A stretch of 64,000 nucleotides of DNA from Corallococcus soli (GCF_014930455.1 NZ_JAAIYO010000002.1:744001-808000); one strand, 5' to 3'. Shown: positions 42,466 to 52,034, counted from the first letter of the stretch. The notes: generated from the letters alone by a model not told the origin. Numbers and translations are program-made.

Positions 42466-45093
42466 TCAGTCCGCCGCGGGCTTCACGCCCTTGGCGTTGT
42501 CCACCAGCACCTTGGCGAAGGTGAGCCCGTCGGGGCCCGCATCCGCCTGGATGGTCTCTCCCGGTGCGAACTCGCCGCTCAGGACCTTGAGCGCGAGCGG
42601 ATCCAACAGGTACTTCTGCACGGCCCGCTTCAGCGGCCGGGCGCCGTACGTCGGGTCGTACCCGCGCTCGGCCAGGAGCTCCCGCGCGTTGTCCGTGAGG
42701 TCCAACGCCAGGCGCTTGCCCTGGAGCAGCTTCTGGAGCTTCGCCAACTGGATGTCGACGATGCGGTAGATGTCCTTGCGCCGCAGCGGTTCGAAGATGA
42801 CGATCTCGTCCACGCGGTTGAGGAACTCCGGACGGAAGTGCCCGCGCAGCGCGTCCATCACCTCGCCGCGCGTCTTCTCGTTGAGCACCTCCGTGCCCGC
42901 CATGCCGTCCTGGATGGCCTGCGAGCCGATGTTCGACGTGAGGATGAGCACCGTGTTGCGGAAGTCCACCGTGCGGCCCTGGCTGTCCGTCACCCGGCCC
43001 TCATCCAGGATCTGGAGCAGGATGTTGAACACGTCGTGGTGCGCCTTCTCGATTTCGTCGAAGAGCACCACCGTGTACGGCCTGCGGCGCACGGCCTCCG
43101 TGAGCTGGCCGCCCTCCTCGTAGCCCACGTAGCCCGGGGGCGCGCCGACGAGCCGCGACACCGCGTGCTTCTCCATGTACTCGGACATGTCGATGCGGAC
43201 CATCGCCGTGTCGTCGTCGAAGAGGAACTCCGCCAGCGCCTTCGCCGTCTCCGTCTTGCCCACGCCCGTGGGGCCCAGGAAGATGAACGAGCCGATGGGC
43301 CGGTTTGGATCCTGCAACCCGCTGCGCGCGCGGCGCACGGCGTTGGAGACGGCCTCAATGGCGCTGCGCTGGCCAATCACGCGCTGCGCGAGCCGGTCCT
43401 CCATGTGCACCAGCTTCTGCATCTCGCCTTCCAGCAGCTTGGAGACGGGGATGCCCGTCCACTTGGCCACCACGGAGGCGATGTCCTCGGAGTCCACTTC
43501 CTCCTTGAGGAACTTCTGGTGCTTCTGCAGCTCCGCCAGCTTCGCGTTCTGCGCCGCGACCTCCTTCTCCAGGCCCGGGATGACGCCGAACTTCAGCTCC
43601 GCGGCGCGGTTCAGGTCGCCCTGACGCTCCGCCGCGGCCTGATCGTTGCGCGCCTTCTCCTGCTTCTCCTTGAGCGTGCGCAGCGCGGCGATGGACTTCT
43701 TCTCCTCGTCCCAGTGCGCCTTGAGCGTGTTGAACTTCTCGTTGAGGTTCGCCAGCTCCTTCTCGATGTGGGCCAGGCGCTCGCGCGAGTGCGGATCCGT
43801 CTCCTTGCGCAGGCCCTCGCGCTCGATTTCGAGCTGCGTCACCTTGCGGCGGATGTCGTCGATCTCCGTGGGCATGGAGTCGATTTCGATGCGCAGGCGG
43901 CTGGAGGCCTCATCCACCAGGTCGATGGCCTTGTCCGGCAGGAAGCGGTCCGCGATGTAGCGGTGGCTGAGCGTGGCCGCGGCGACGAGCGCGCTGTCCT
44001 GGATGCGCACGCCGTGGTGGACCTCGTAGCGCTCCTTCAGGCCGCGCAGGATGCTGATGGTGTCGTGCACGGACGGCTCGCCCACGAACACCGGCTGGAA
44101 GCGGCGCTCCAGCGCGGCGTCCTTCTCAATGTGCTTGCGGTACTCGTCCAGCGTCGTCGCGCCAATGCAGTGCAGCTCTCCGCGCGCGAGCGCGGGCTTG
44201 AGCATGTTGCCCGCGTCCATGGCGCCCTCGGCCTTCCCGGCGCCCACGAGCGTGTGCATCTCGTCGATGAAGAGGACGATCTCCCCGGCGGCGTCGGACA
44301 CCTCCTTGAGGACGGCCTTCAGGCGCTCCTCGAACTCGCCGCGGTACTTCGCGCCGGCCACCATCGCGCCCAGGTCCAGGGTGATGAGGCGCTTGTTCTT
44401 CAGGCCCTCCGGCACGTCGCCGTCCACGATGCGGCGGGCCAGGCCCTCCGCGATGGCCGTCTTGCCCACGCCCGGCTCACCGATGAGGACGGGGTTGTTC
44501 TTGGTGCGGCGGCTGAGCACCTGGATGCAGCGGCGGATCTCCTCGTCGCGGCCGATGACGGGATCCAGCTTCCCGGCGCGCGCGGCCTCCGTGAGGTCGC
44601 GGCCGTACTTCTCCAGCGCCTGGTAGGTGGACTCCGCGTCCGCGCTCGTCACGCGGCCTGACCCCCGCACCTCCTTGAGGCCCGCCTGCACGCGCTCGCG
44701 CGTCACGCCCGAGGACTTCATCGCCTCGCCCACCGCGCCCTTGTCCTGCGTGAGCGCCAGGAGCAGGTGCTCGGAGGAGGTGAACTCGTCCTTGAGCGCC
44801 TTGGCCTCGTCCTCGGCCTTGTCGAACGTCTTCATCAGGCGCTGGCTGAGCATGGCGCTCTCGCCGCCCTGCATGCGCGGCAGTTTCTGCAGCGCGTCAC
44901 CCAGCCGGCCGGCGAACAGCTTCACGTCCACGCCAATCTTGCGCAGCAGGGGTTCGACGAGGCCGTCCTTCTGACCCAGGAGCGCCGTGGTCAGGTGCTC
45001 CGGTTCGTAGTGGGGATTGTCGGCCCGGCGGGCGAGGGACTGACCCTCCTGGATCGCCTCCTGTGCCTTCACCGTATATTTGTCGAGTCGCAT
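42466..45093 (-). CDS. clpB: Disaggregase chaperone ClpB
   Basis: The 875-residue hexameric AAA+ chaperone rescues aggregated proteins with DnaK. Order of parts: N-terminal Clp repeat domain (1-145), first ATPase with GEPGVGKT (about 205), the long coiled-coil middle domain (about 410-525, [25 protein letters not shown]) that distinguishes ClpB from other Clp proteins, and second ATPase with GPTGVGKT (about 605). The C-terminus is complete. The start [14 protein letters not shown] fits the family. No classical CIRCE element or clear heat-shock promoter was found in the 103-bp gap upstream. Confidence 0.96.
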   Translation of the reverse strand: MRLDKYTVKAQEAIQEGQSLARRADNPHYEPEHLTTALLGQKDGLVEPLLRKIGVDVKLFAGRLGDALQKLPRMQGGESAMLSQRLMKTFDKAEDEAKALKDEFTSSEHLLLALTQDKGAVGEAMKSSGVTRERVQAGLKEVRGSGRVTSADAESTYQALEKYGRDLTEAARAGKLDPVIGRDEEIRRCIQVLSRRTKNNPVLIGEPGVGKTAIAEGLARRIVDGDVPEGLKNKRLITLDLGAMVAGAKYRGEFEERLKAVLKEVSDAAGEIVLFIDEMHTLVGAGKAEGAMDAGNMLKPALARGELHCIGATTLDEYRKHIEKDAALERRFQPVFVGEPSVHDTISILRGLKERYEVHHGVRIQDSALVAAATLSHRYIADRFLPDKAIDLVDEASSRLRIEIDSMPTEIDDIRRKVTQLEIEREGLRKETDPHSRERLAHIEKELANLNEKFNTLKAHWDEEKKSIAALRTLKEKQEKARNDQAAAERQGDLNRAAELKFGVIPGLEKEVAAQNAKLAELQKHQKFLKEEVDSEDIASVVAKWTGIPVSKLLEGEMQKLVHMEDRLAQRVIGQRSAIEAVSNAVRRARSGLQDPNRPIGSFIFLGPTGVGKTETAKALAEFLFDDDTAMVRIDMSEYMEKHAVSRLVGAPPGYVGYEEGGQLTEAVRRRPYTVVLFDEIEKAHHDVFNILLQILDEGRVTDSQGRTVDFRNTVLILTSNIGSQAIQDGMAGTEVLNEKTRGEVMDALRGHFRPEFLNRVDEIVIFEPLRRKDIYRIVDIQLAKLQKLLQGKRLALDLTDNARELLAERGYDPTYGARPLKRAVQKYLLDPLALKVLSGEFAPGETIQADAGPDGLTFAKVLVDNAKGVKPAAD

Positions 45094-45196
45094 GCCTTGA
45101 ACGTAAGAGCCGGGACCCCCTTGGCAAGACGACACTCGCCGTACGGCTTCCGATTTCCACGGAATACTTTGAGCCGCTGGAAGCAGCCGGGTTTTC

Positions 45197-45868
45197 GTGG
45201 TGGCGAAGTTGCCAGCGGGTGGGGGGGTCGGTTATAGGCGGCGCCCATCACTGGGGGCTTCACTGGACTCGCACGGCGGCTATCTCGTTCGACTCGACAC
45301 CTTCTCCGGGCTGGCGCTGGTGCGTCTGGCCCGGGAGGCCCTGTCGATGGACAGCGCCCCGGGAGCCACGGCCCTGCGCGTCACCATCAACCGCCGCCGC
45401 AAGGTGGTGCGCCTGGCCTTCCTGGGTCCGTTCTCCCAGGGGCGGCAGGGGGCCCACTGGTACGCGGCCCACCACGCGCTCGCCCGGCTGCTGTCCGCCG
45501 CCGCGAACGCCACCGTGCACGCCTACGTGTACGACGCGGACGAGGGCGAGGAGGTCATCGCCTACGGCAACGGCCGGCGCGTGGGTGGTGAGCGGGTGGT
45601 GTACGAGGAGGCGGAGCTGCCGTGCCCCCTGGATGAGCTGGACGACGAGGTCTTCACCCGCCTCCAGTCGCGCTGGCCCATGGGGCACCTGGCGTACGTG
45701 TTCGGCCTCACCCGGGATGAGCTGCTGCGCATCCCCAAGGCCCCCCTGGCCCGCGTGGTGCCCCTGGAGGGCACGGACGCCGCCGCGGAGGCGGACGCGA
45801 TGGCGGCCCTGGAGTCGCTGCTCCTGGGCCCCACCCAGCCTCCCCGCGCCGAGTCGGACGCAGGCTGA
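45197..45868 (+). CDS. Hypothetical protein
   Basis: I do not recognise this 223-residue protein. It is soluble, with no signal or membrane segments. An alpha/beta region ([41 protein letters not shown]) is followed by an acidic stretch and a helical C-terminus. The start is uncertain: GTG codons at 45197 and 45200 are the only standard starts upstream of the conserved-looking part, and the first 25 residues look random. It diverges from clpB. Confidence 0.5.
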   Translation: MVAKLPAGGGVGYRRRPSLGASLDSHGGYLVRLDTFSGLALVRLAREALSMDSAPGATALRVTINRRRKVVRLAFLGPFSQGRQGAHWYAAHHALARLLSAAANATVHAYVYDADEGEEVIAYGNGRRVGGERVVYEEAELPCPLDELDDEVFTRLQSRWPMGHLAYVFGLTRDELLRIPKAPLARVVPLEGTDAAAEADAMAALESLLLGPTQPPRAESDAG

Positions 45869-45938
45869 AGCCCGCCGAACGGCGCCGCGCTGCGTCAGCC
45901 GCCTGCCTCCGTCCGGGGTCGCACCCGCACGGTGGGTC

Positions 45939-46601
45939 TCAGGGGTCTTCGGGGGTTCCGTCCAGCGTGACGATGGCGTCGCGCACGCCCTCGCTGCGGA
46001 AGTACTGGGCGAGCAGGACGAAGCCGCCGGCCACGAGCGCGGTGGGCACCACGGAGGTGGCTATCAGCAGGTAGGGCACCAGCGGGAGCAGGTCCGCGGC
46101 GATGGGATCCTGGAACTCGGGCAGGGCCTTGAAGCCCTCCACCATGACGCCGCTGGTGCGCTGGGCCACCACGGTCCACTGGGCCCCGTCGATGGTGCGC
46201 AGCACGGCGGCGAAGATGCCCGCGGTGCCAATCAGCTGCCGGAAGCCGTCCCGGGGAATGCCGTCAGGGGCGCGCAGCAGGCGCCTGGAGGCGAAGAAGA
46301 GCAGGGTGCACACCAGCGTGAGCCCGGTGAGGACGACCACGCGCGGCTCGCGCACGTGCTCCATGGCGGACAGCTGCGTCTCCACGATGCGCTGGGTGAA
46401 GGCGGGGTCCTTGTTGCCCAGCAGGCCCGGCGTGGGCGCCTTCTCCAACTGGTGCGTGCGGTGCTTCTCGAACTCCAGCAGGACGGAGACTTCGTTGCAG
46501 GACAGCACCCCCGTCAGGGCGGAGAGGACCAGGCAGATGGACGCGGCCCACCGCACGCCCCGGGGGAGCGCGCCCGGGCGGGTGACTTCAGGAGGCTTCA
46601 C
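45939..46601 (-). CDS. Membrane protein of unknown function in the DUF1844 mini-operon
   Basis: The 220-residue protein has four hydrophobic segments (about residues 17-36, 88-106, 122-140, 175-205). Between the first two lies a polar region of about 50 residues (EFEKHRTHQLEKAPTPG) likely to face the periplasm. It starts with GTG, overlapping the stop of the DUF1844 gene as GTGA, so it is co-translated with it. No family recognised. Confidence 0.6.
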   Translation of the reverse strand: MKPPEVTRPGALPRGVRWAASICLVLSALTGVLSCNEVSVLLEFEKHRTHQLEKAPTPGLLGNKDPAFTQRIVETQLSAMEHVREPRVVVLTGLTLVCTLLFFASRRLLRAPDGIPRDGFRQLIGTAGIFAAVLRTIDGAQWTVVAQRTSGVMVEGFKALPEFQDPIAADLLPLVPYLLIATSVVPTALVAGGFVLLAQYFRSEGVRDAIVTLDGTPEDP

Positions 46602-46909
46602 TTCCGGCTGGCCTCCACGTAGCGCAGGCGCAGGTCGGACAGGAGGCCGTCCACCAGCTTCTCCTCGTCGGCGGTGAGGTTGCCGCGCGTCTTCTCGCGG
46701 AGCATCGCCAACAGGTCCAGGTTCTGCCGGGCCGACGGCAGGTCCCTCTCCACGCGGCCCGTGTCCGGGTTCGGCGCGCCGCCCAGGTGGATGAGGACGG
46801 CGGAACCCAGCCCGACGACGAAGGTGCTGAACGACAGGGACTCCTCGGAGGCGGGGCTCGCTTCCCCCGTCATCACGAAGGTCTCACCCCGCTTCTCCGA
46901 AGGGCTCAT
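46598..46909 (-). CDS. DUF1844 protein
   Basis: The 103-residue protein carries the DUF1844 pattern: SFSTFVVGLGSAVLIHLG, then DLPSARQNLDLLAMLREKTRGNLTADEEKLVDGLLSDLRLRYVEA. The function of the family is unknown; it is common in delta-proteobacteria and related groups. The ATG overlaps the stop of the acidic-protein gene (ATGA), and its own stop overlaps the next start (GTGA), so three proteins are made in a fixed order from one message. Confidence 0.75.
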   Translation of the reverse strand: MSPSEKRGETFVMTGEASPASEESLSFSTFVVGLGSAVLIHLGGAPNPDTGRVERDLPSARQNLDLLAMLREKTRGNLTADEEKLVDGLLSDLRLRYVEASRK

Positions 46910-47193
46910 TCGGCCGCCTTGTCCTCGTCGTTGGAGCCTTCGGAGTCTTCCGCGTCGTCGACGTCATCCTCTTCGTCGTCCGCGTCATCCTCCTCGTCCA
47001 GGTCGTCGTCCTCGTCGTCGTCCAGGTCGTCGACCTCGCCGTCCATCCGCGTGTCGATGGGAACGGCCTTGTCGGCCACGTCCGGCAGCTCCTCGAGGTG
47101 CTTCTTGACCGCTTCCTCGACGGCCAGGTCGCCGCGCTGGTAGCGCTCCGTGGTGCGCTTGTCGAGGTGCTTCGGGTTGATGCCATCCGCCAT
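46906..47193 (-). CDS. Acidic low-complexity protein
   Basis: The 95-residue protein has a structured-looking first half (MADGINPKHLDKRTTERYQRGDLAVEEAVKKHLEELP) and a second half made almost wholly of Asp and Glu (about residues 50-95). Such tails usually bind basic partners or keep a protein unfolded. It is the first gene of a three-gene unit with four-base overlaps. No family recognised. Confidence 0.6.
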   Translation of the reverse strand: MADGINPKHLDKRTTERYQRGDLAVEEAVKKHLEELPDVADKAVPIDTRMDGEVDDLDDDEDDDLDEEDDADDEEDDVDDAEDSEGSNDEDKAAE

Positions 47194-47286
47194 GATTCAA
47201 ATCCTCGGAATTGCTTGGAAAACAGCGCGCCACCTTATAGCAGGAGGGGCGCCTGTCAACGCCGCTGTCCCTGGCACCTGGAACCG

Positions 47287-47958
47287 ATGAACGTCCCGCC
47301 CCGTCCCCCACTTCCCCACGGCCCGTACCTGCTGTGCGACGACAGCCTCCGCCCGGAGCTGTCCCTGGTGGAGAAGGCCGAGCGCCTGCTGGCCGGTGGC
47401 GCCCGGGTGCTGCAGCTGCGCATGAAGCACACGCCGCCCCGGGAGGCCCTGGCCGCGGCCCGGGCGGTGGTGGCCCGCTGCCGGCAGGCGGGCGCGCTGT
47501 GCCTGCTCAACGACCGGGTGGACCTGGCGCTCCTGGCGGACGCGCACGGGGTGCACGTGGGGGACGAGGACCTGCCCCCGGAGGCGGCGCGGGAGCTGCT
47601 GGGGCCCGGCCGGCTCGTGGGCGTCACCGCGCGGGGCACGCAAGGGGCCCTGGCGGCCCTGGCGGCCGGGGCGGACTACGTGGGCGTGGGGCCCCTGTTC
47701 GGCACCACGACGAAGCAGGTCCAGGCCCCGGTGCTGGGGCTGGAGGCGTTCAAGCGGGTGGTGGCGCAGAGCCCGCTGCCGGTGGTGGGCATTGGCGGGG
47801 TGGGGCTCGCCAACATCGCCCGGGTGGCGGCGACGGGGGCGCACGGCGCGGCGGTGGTGTCGGATGCCCTGCTTGCCCAGGACATCGCCGAGCGGGTGCG
47901 GCTGCTGGCGGAGGCCTTTGACAGGGGCGCCCGGGGGGCTAGCCTCGAAACAGGGTAG
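47287..47958 (+). CDS. thiE: Thiamine-phosphate synthase
   Basis: The 223-residue barrel enzyme couples the hydroxymethylpyrimidine and thiazole halves of thiamine. Motifs: VLQLRMK (pyrophosphate-binding region), CLLNDRVDLAL, GVHVGDEDL, YVGVGPLFGTTTK and VVGIGGVGLANI. Length is typical. The ATG at 47287 is used. It starts a three-gene unit with a C26 amidotransferase and a ThiD-like kinase. I saw no TPP riboswitch in the short 93-bp gap upstream. Confidence 0.88.
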   Translation: MNVPPRPPLPHGPYLLCDDSLRPELSLVEKAERLLAGGARVLQLRMKHTPPREALAAARAVVARCRQAGALCLLNDRVDLALLADAHGVHVGDEDLPPEAARELLGPGRLVGVTARGTQGALAALAAGADYVGVGPLFGTTTKQVQAPVLGLEAFKRVVAQSPLPVVGIGGVGLANIARVAATGAHGAAVVSDALLAQDIAERVRLLAEAFDRGARGASLETG

Positions 47959-47969
47959 TACCTCCCACC

Positions 47970-48737
47970 ATGAACCATCCGCCTCCGCGTCACCACGGGA
48001 CGACCCCGCGCCGTCCCAACATCGGCCTCAGCCCTGACTGGGCCCAGCCGGCCGACTCCGCCTTCCCCCGCTACGAGCTGAAGGTGCCCTACGCGGAGGC
48101 GGTGCTGCGTGCGGGGGGCCTGCCCTTCGTGCTGCCCTACACGGACGACGCCTCCTGCGTGGACGCGTACCTGGAGCGCGTGTCGGGCATCGTCGTGACG
48201 GGGGGCGCGTTCGACATCCCCCCGTCCGCGTACGGCGAGGAGGTGCGCGAGGGCATGGGGCCGCTGAAGGAGGGGCGCACGGCCTTCGAGGCCCAGCTCA
48301 TCCGGGGCGCGCTCAAGCGCAACCTGCCGGTGCTGGGCGTGTGCGGCGGCATGCAGCTGTTGTGCGTGGTGCTGGGCGGCACGCTGTTCCAGGACATCCT
48401 GCGGGAGGTGCCCGGCGCGCGTGACCACGAGCAGAAGCATGACCGGACCCAGCCGCAGCACCCGGTGGAGGTGAAGAACGGCACGCTGCTGGCGGAGGCG
48501 GTGGGCCACGGGCAGCTGATGGTGAACTCCACGCACCACCAGGCGGTGAACAAGCCGGGCACGGACGTGGTGGTGAGCGCGGTGTCGCCGGAGGGCGTGG
48601 TGGAGGCCATCGAGTCCACCGCGCACACCTTCGCGCTGGGCGTGCAGTGGCACCCGGAGCTGATGTTGAGCACCATCCCGGTGCACCTGGGCGTCTACAA
48701 GTCGCTGGTGCAGAAGGCGCGCGAGCACCGCCGGTGA
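47970..48737 (+). CDS. C26 glutamine amidotransferase-like hydrolase (gamma-glutamyl-GABA hydrolase type)
   Basis: The 255-residue protein has the class I amidotransferase triad: nucleophile Cys125 in GVCGGMQ, with His228 and Glu230 in QWHPE. TGGAFDIPPSAYGEE is the substrate loop typical of PuuD, which hydrolyses gamma-glutamyl-GABA in putrescine breakdown. No other putrescine genes are nearby; instead it sits between thiE and thiD, so its substrate may be a gamma-glutamyl compound linked to thiamine metabolism. It is 11 bp after thiE and overlaps thiD by four bases. Confidence 0.82.
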   Translation: MNHPPPRHHGTTPRRPNIGLSPDWAQPADSAFPRYELKVPYAEAVLRAGGLPFVLPYTDDASCVDAYLERVSGIVVTGGAFDIPPSAYGEEVREGMGPLKEGRTAFEAQLIRGALKRNLPVLGVCGGMQLLCVVLGGTLFQDILREVPGARDHEQKHDRTQPQHPVEVKNGTLLAEAVGHGQLMVNSTHHQAVNKPGTDVVVSAVSPEGVVEAIESTAHTFALGVQWHPELMLSTIPVHLGVYKSLVQKAREHRR

Positions 48738-49474
48738 GGCCGCGCGTCCTGCTGCTGGCGGGCCTGGAGCCCACGGGCAGGGCCGGGCTGCTGGCGGACG
48801 TCGCCGCGGTGCGCGCGCGCGGCGGCGACGCGGTGGCGGTGCCGTCGGCCCAGACGGCGCAGGGGACGCACACCTTCGCCGTGGTGCCCGCGGCGCCCCG
48901 CATGCTGACGGCGCAGGTGACCGCGGCGCGCGAGTGGGGCCCGCTGCACGCGGTGAAGTGGGGCGTGGTGCCCGGCCCGTCGCAGCTCGCCACCGCGCGG
49001 GCCGCGCTCAAGGGCACCGACGCGTGGTGGGTGGTGGATCCGGTGGTGCGCTCGTCGCGCGGCCAGGTGCTGTCGCGCCTGTCGCCCCGGCACTACCTGG
49101 CGCTGGCGGGTCCGCGCGTGGTGGTGACGCCCAACCTGGAGGAGGCGGCGTGGCTGCTGGGCCGGCCCCCGCTGGGCACGGTGGAGGAGGCGCAGGAGGC
49201 CGCGGAGGCCCTCTGCCGGGTGGGCTTTGGCGCGGTGCTGGTGAAGGGCGGGCACCTGCCGCAGGGGCAGGGCCTGGCGGACGTGCTGGCCTTCTCCGGC
49301 CGCACGCTGGTGATGCGGGGACGCCGGCTCAAGCGGCCCCCGGAGCGCCGGGGCACGGGCTGCCGGCTGGCGTCCGCGCTGGCGGCGGAGCTGGGCCGGG
49401 GCACGGGGCCGGAGGCCGCGGTGCGGGCCGCGCGCGAGCACGTCACGCGCTACCTGCGCACCGGCCGCGACTGA
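48734..49474 (+). CDS. thiD: Hydroxymethylpyrimidine/phosphomethylpyrimidine kinase-like protein
   Basis: The 246-residue ribokinase-fold protein has LLLAGLEPTGRAGLLADV at the N-terminus (usual form SGSDSGGGAGIQAD, here altered), VTPNLEEAAWLLG and the catalytic RGTGCRLASALAAELGRG. The GTGC catalytic loop is intact, supporting a kinase of the ThiD family. The changed N-terminal substrate loop suggests a different or modified substrate. GTG at 48734 overlaps the preceding stop as GTGA, so translation is coupled. Confidence 0.78.
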   Translation: MRPRVLLLAGLEPTGRAGLLADVAAVRARGGDAVAVPSAQTAQGTHTFAVVPAAPRMLTAQVTAAREWGPLHAVKWGVVPGPSQLATARAALKGTDAWWVVDPVVRSSRGQVLSRLSPRHYLALAGPRVVVTPNLEEAAWLLGRPPLGTVEEAQEAAEALCRVGFGAVLVKGGHLPQGQGLADVLAFSGRTLVMRGRRLKRPPERRGTGCRLASALAAELGRGTGPEAAVRAAREHVTRYLRTGRD

Positions 49475-49506
49475 CGCGAGCAGGGCAGGGGGGCTGAAGC
49501 CCGCGA

Positions 49507-49532
49507 CCGGGGCGCGGTGAGCCGTGCCCCGG
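49507..49532. terminator. Hairpin between thiD and dnaB
   Basis: CCGGGGCGCGG (49507-49517) and CCGTGCCCCGG (49522-49532) pair over 11 positions (one wobble) with a TGAG loop, between converging genes. Confidence 0.65.
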
Positions 49533-49545
49533 AACCGCCAGGAGG

Positions 49546-50943
49546 TCAGTCGCCCCGGGCGCGGCTCTCGAAGCGGGTGAACTCCGACAGGAACACCATG
49601 TCCACGGAGCCGATGGGGCCGTTTCGCTGCTTGGCGACGATGAGCTCCACGGGAATGACCGCGCCGCCTCCGCCACCACCCCCGCCGCCACCTCCTCCGC
49701 CGCCGCCGCCCTCACCGCCTTCGCCCTCGTCCTGATCCTCGCGGTGGATGAACATCACCACGTCGGCGTCCTGCTCGATGGAGCCGGACTCACGCAGGTC
49801 CGACAGCATGGGCTTGCCGCCCTTGCGCTCCTCCACCTTCCGGTTGAGCTGGCTGAGCGCGATGATGGGCACCGACAGCTCCTTGGCCAGCTGCTTGAGC
49901 GCACGGGAGATCTCCGCGACCTCCAACTGGCGGCTCTCCACCTTGCCCTTCTGGTGCATGAGCTGGAGGTAGTCGATGACGATGAGCGACAGGCGCGGAT
50001 CCTTCTGCTTCACGCGCCGCGCCTTGGCGCGCAGGTCGAACGGGGAGAGGCCGCCGGAGTCGTCGATGTAGATGGGCGCGTTGTAGAGCGCGCCCGCCAT
50101 CTCCTGGAACTTCTCCTCGTCGTGCGGCGACAGCCGGCCGCCTCGCAGCTTCTTCATGTCCACGCGCGCCGTGGACGCGAGCAGACGCATGAGGAGCTGA
50201 TCCGCGGGCATTTCCAGGCTGAAGATGCCGACCGCCTTGTCCTCCTTGAGCGCCGCGTGCACCGCGATGTTCATCGCGAGCGACGTCTTGCCGATGCCGG
50301 GACGCGCCGCGAGGATGATGAGCTCACCCGCATGCAGGCCGGTCAGCTGCATGTCCAGGTCGATGAAGCCCGTGGACAGGCCCGTCACACCCGTGGACGC
50401 GGCCTTCATCTTGTCCAGCAGGTCGAGCGTCTGCTCCATCAGCTCGCTGACGGGCCGCAGGTCGCCTTCGCGCTTCTTCTCCGCGAGGAGGAAGACCTTG
50501 CGCTCCGCCTCGTCGAGCAGGACCTCCAGTTCGCCCGTCTCCTGGCTGGCCAGGTCCTGGATCTCCCGGCCCACGTTGGCCAGGCGCCGGCGCAGCGCTT
50601 GGTCCTTGACGATGTGGGCGTACTGCACGGCGTTGGCCGCCAGCGGGACGACCTGGTCCAACCCCATCAGGTACGCGGGGCCGCCCACCGCGACGAGCTG
50701 CCCGAGGATCTTCAGCTCCTCCGCGAGCGTCAGGTGGTCCACCTGCTTGCTCTGCGCGTCCAGCCGCATCATCGCGGCGAAGATCTGCGCGTGCGAGGGA
50801 CTGGAGAAGTCATCCGCGTGGATGACCTCCGCCACGGGCGTGATGAGCCCGTTGTCCGCCAGCACGGCGCCGAGCACCGCGCGCTCCGCGGCGAGATCCT
50901 CATGGACCCGCCGACCTTCCCTACCGTCCAGGACGTTCTGCAT
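49546..50943 (-). CDS. dnaB: Replicative DNA helicase DnaB
   Basis: The 465-residue hexameric helicase unwinds DNA ahead of the replication fork. The N-terminal collar (residues 1-150) starts EDLAAERAVLGAVL. The RecA-like domain has Walker A ARPGIGKTSLA (about 215), SLEM, VIDYLQLM and the arginine-finger region SDLRESGSIEQDADVV. It is unusual in one place: between FIHRED and ELIVAKQRNGP a run of 16 consecutive glycines, flanked by Glu/Gly, replaces the ordinary short loop. Core motifs are otherwise intact. It lies downstream of rplI but after a strong terminator. Confidence 0.95.
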   Translation of the reverse strand: MQNVLDGREGRRVHEDLAAERAVLGAVLADNGLITPVAEVIHADDFSSPSHAQIFAAMMRLDAQSKQVDHLTLAEELKILGQLVAVGGPAYLMGLDQVVPLAANAVQYAHIVKDQALRRRLANVGREIQDLASQETGELEVLLDEAERKVFLLAEKKREGDLRPVSELMEQTLDLLDKMKAASTGVTGLSTGFIDLDMQLTGLHAGELIILAARPGIGKTSLAMNIAVHAALKEDKAVGIFSLEMPADQLLMRLLASTARVDMKKLRGGRLSPHDEEKFQEMAGALYNAPIYIDDSGGLSPFDLRAKARRVKQKDPRLSLIVIDYLQLMHQKGKVESRQLEVAEISRALKQLAKELSVPIIALSQLNRKVEERKGGKPMLSDLRESGSIEQDADVVMFIHREDQDEGEGGEGGGGGGGGGGGGGGGGAVIPVELIVAKQRNGPIGSVDMVFLSEFTRFESRARGD

Positions 50944-51090
50944 GGCTGCTTGGAACCTCTACTGCCAGCGTCTGACACGTTCGGCGGGACGTCCAGTTTC
51001 CCGGCAACAGCCCTGTAGCAATGGGCGGGACCCGGACGCCCCGTGAAGGGGAATCACCGCAGGCCGCACCCGGCGGCCCTGGGCCTCGGG

Positions 51091-51130
51091 ACAAAACAAA
51101 AGGGCCGCCCGGCTTCCCGGACGGCCCCTT
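51091..51130 (-). terminator. Rho-independent terminator of the rpsF-rpsR-rplI operon
   Basis: On the minus strand a GC-rich stem (GGGGCCGTCCGG and CCGGGCGGCCC, one mismatch) is followed by TTTTGTTTTG. It lies 32 bp after the rplI stop and separates the ribosomal operon from dnaB. Confidence 0.88.
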
Positions 51131-51161
51131 CGCTTGAAACGACGTCAGGTGAGGCGGTGGA

Positions 51162-51605
51162 CTACTCGGCCACCACGTCGACCTTGATCTTCGCCGTCAC
51201 TTCGCGGTGCAGGCGCAGCTCCACGTCGTAGCTGCCCAGCGACTTGATGGGCTCGGCCAGGTGCAGCTGGCGGCGGTCCACCTGCTGGCCCTGGGAAGCG
51301 AGCGCCTCGGCGATGTCCAGCACCGTGACGGAGCCGAAGAGCTTGTCCTGCTCGCCGACCTTGCGCTTGATGGTGACCTTGACGGCGCCAAGCTTCTTGG
51401 CCTGCTCGTCGGCAACGCCCTTGAGCTTGGCGCTGCGAGCGGTCTGCACGGACTTCTCGTGCTCCAGCTGGCGCAGGTTCTGCTCGCTCGCCAGCACGGC
51501 CTTCTTGCGCGGCAGAAGGAAGTTCCGGCCGAAGCCGTCCTTCACCGTGACGAGCTCGCCGGACTTGCCGAGATTGTCGATGTCCTCACGCAGAATGAGC
51601 TTCAT
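51162..51605 (-). CDS. rplI: 50S ribosomal protein L9
   Basis: The 147-residue protein binds 23S rRNA at the base of the L1 stalk. The N-terminal domain [36 protein letters not shown] is diagnostic. A long connecting helix (about residues 45-75) and C-terminal domain ([15 protein letters not shown]) follow, of normal length. Third gene of the S6-S18-L9 operon, 27 bp after rpsR. Confidence 0.97.
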   Translation of the reverse strand: MKLILREDIDNLGKSGELVTVKDGFGRNFLLPRKKAVLASEQNLRQLEHEKSVQTARSAKLKGVADEQAKKLGAVKVTIKRKVGEQDKLFGSVTVLDIAEALASQGQQVDRRQLHLAEPIKSLGSYDVELRLHREVTAKIKVDVVAE

Positions 51606-51632
51606 GTTCAGTCTCCTGGGGGGACCCGGCGG

Positions 51633-52034
51633 CTAGCCGACGACCGCGTTGTAGGGGAGGAGCGCGATGCCACGGGCGCGCTTGATGGCGATCGCCACCT
51701 CACGCTGGTGCTTCGCGCAGTTGCCGGAGATGCGGCGGGGGATGATCTTGCCGCGCTCCGTGACGAAGTACTTCAGCGTCGCCTGGTCCTTGAAGTCCAC
51801 CGACGCGTTCTTCTCCGCGCAGAACCGGCAGACCTTCTTGCGGCCGAAGCCACGACCACCACGCTTGTCGTCGTCGCCACCCATGCCGCCGCGGTCGCCA
51901 CGATCGCCGCCGCGGTCGCCGCCGCGGTCACCACCACGGTCGCCACCGCGCGAACCGCCGCCGTAGCTACCGCCACCACCACCACCGGGGCCGCGGGAAC
52001 CGCCAGCGCCCTTGCTATCCATGCCGTTGCTCAT
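51633..52034 (-). CDS. rpsR: 30S ribosomal protein S18 with Gly/Arg/Asp-rich N-terminal extension
   Basis: The C-terminal 70 residues are ordinary zinc-type S18 ([15 protein letters not shown]-like [28 protein letters not shown]). In front lies an extension of about 60 residues containing repeated GGDRGGDR units and Gly runs, making the protein 133 residues rather than the usual 75. Such RGG-like tails are RNA-binding and disordered in other proteins. The ATG at 52034 is the only good start; the extension is in frame with no stop. It is the middle gene of the S6-S18-L9 operon. Confidence 0.93.
   Translation of the reverse strand: MSNGMDSKGAGGSRGPGGGGGGSYGGGSRGGDRGGDRGGDRGGDRGDRGGMGGDDDKRGGRGFGRKKVCRFCAEKNASVDFKDQATLKYFVTERGKIIPRRISGNCAKHQREVAIAIKRARGIALLPYNAVVG

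Noticed and set aside
45094-45196. CIRCE element or heat-shock promoter for clpB
   Set aside because: No 9-bp CIRCE arms are present, and no convincing -35/-10 heat-shock pair could be fixed at proper spacing.
51850-52010. GGN-rich tandem repeats as a possible CRISPR or minisatellite
   Set aside because: They are in frame within rpsR, encode Gly/Arg/Asp repeats and have no spacer structure.
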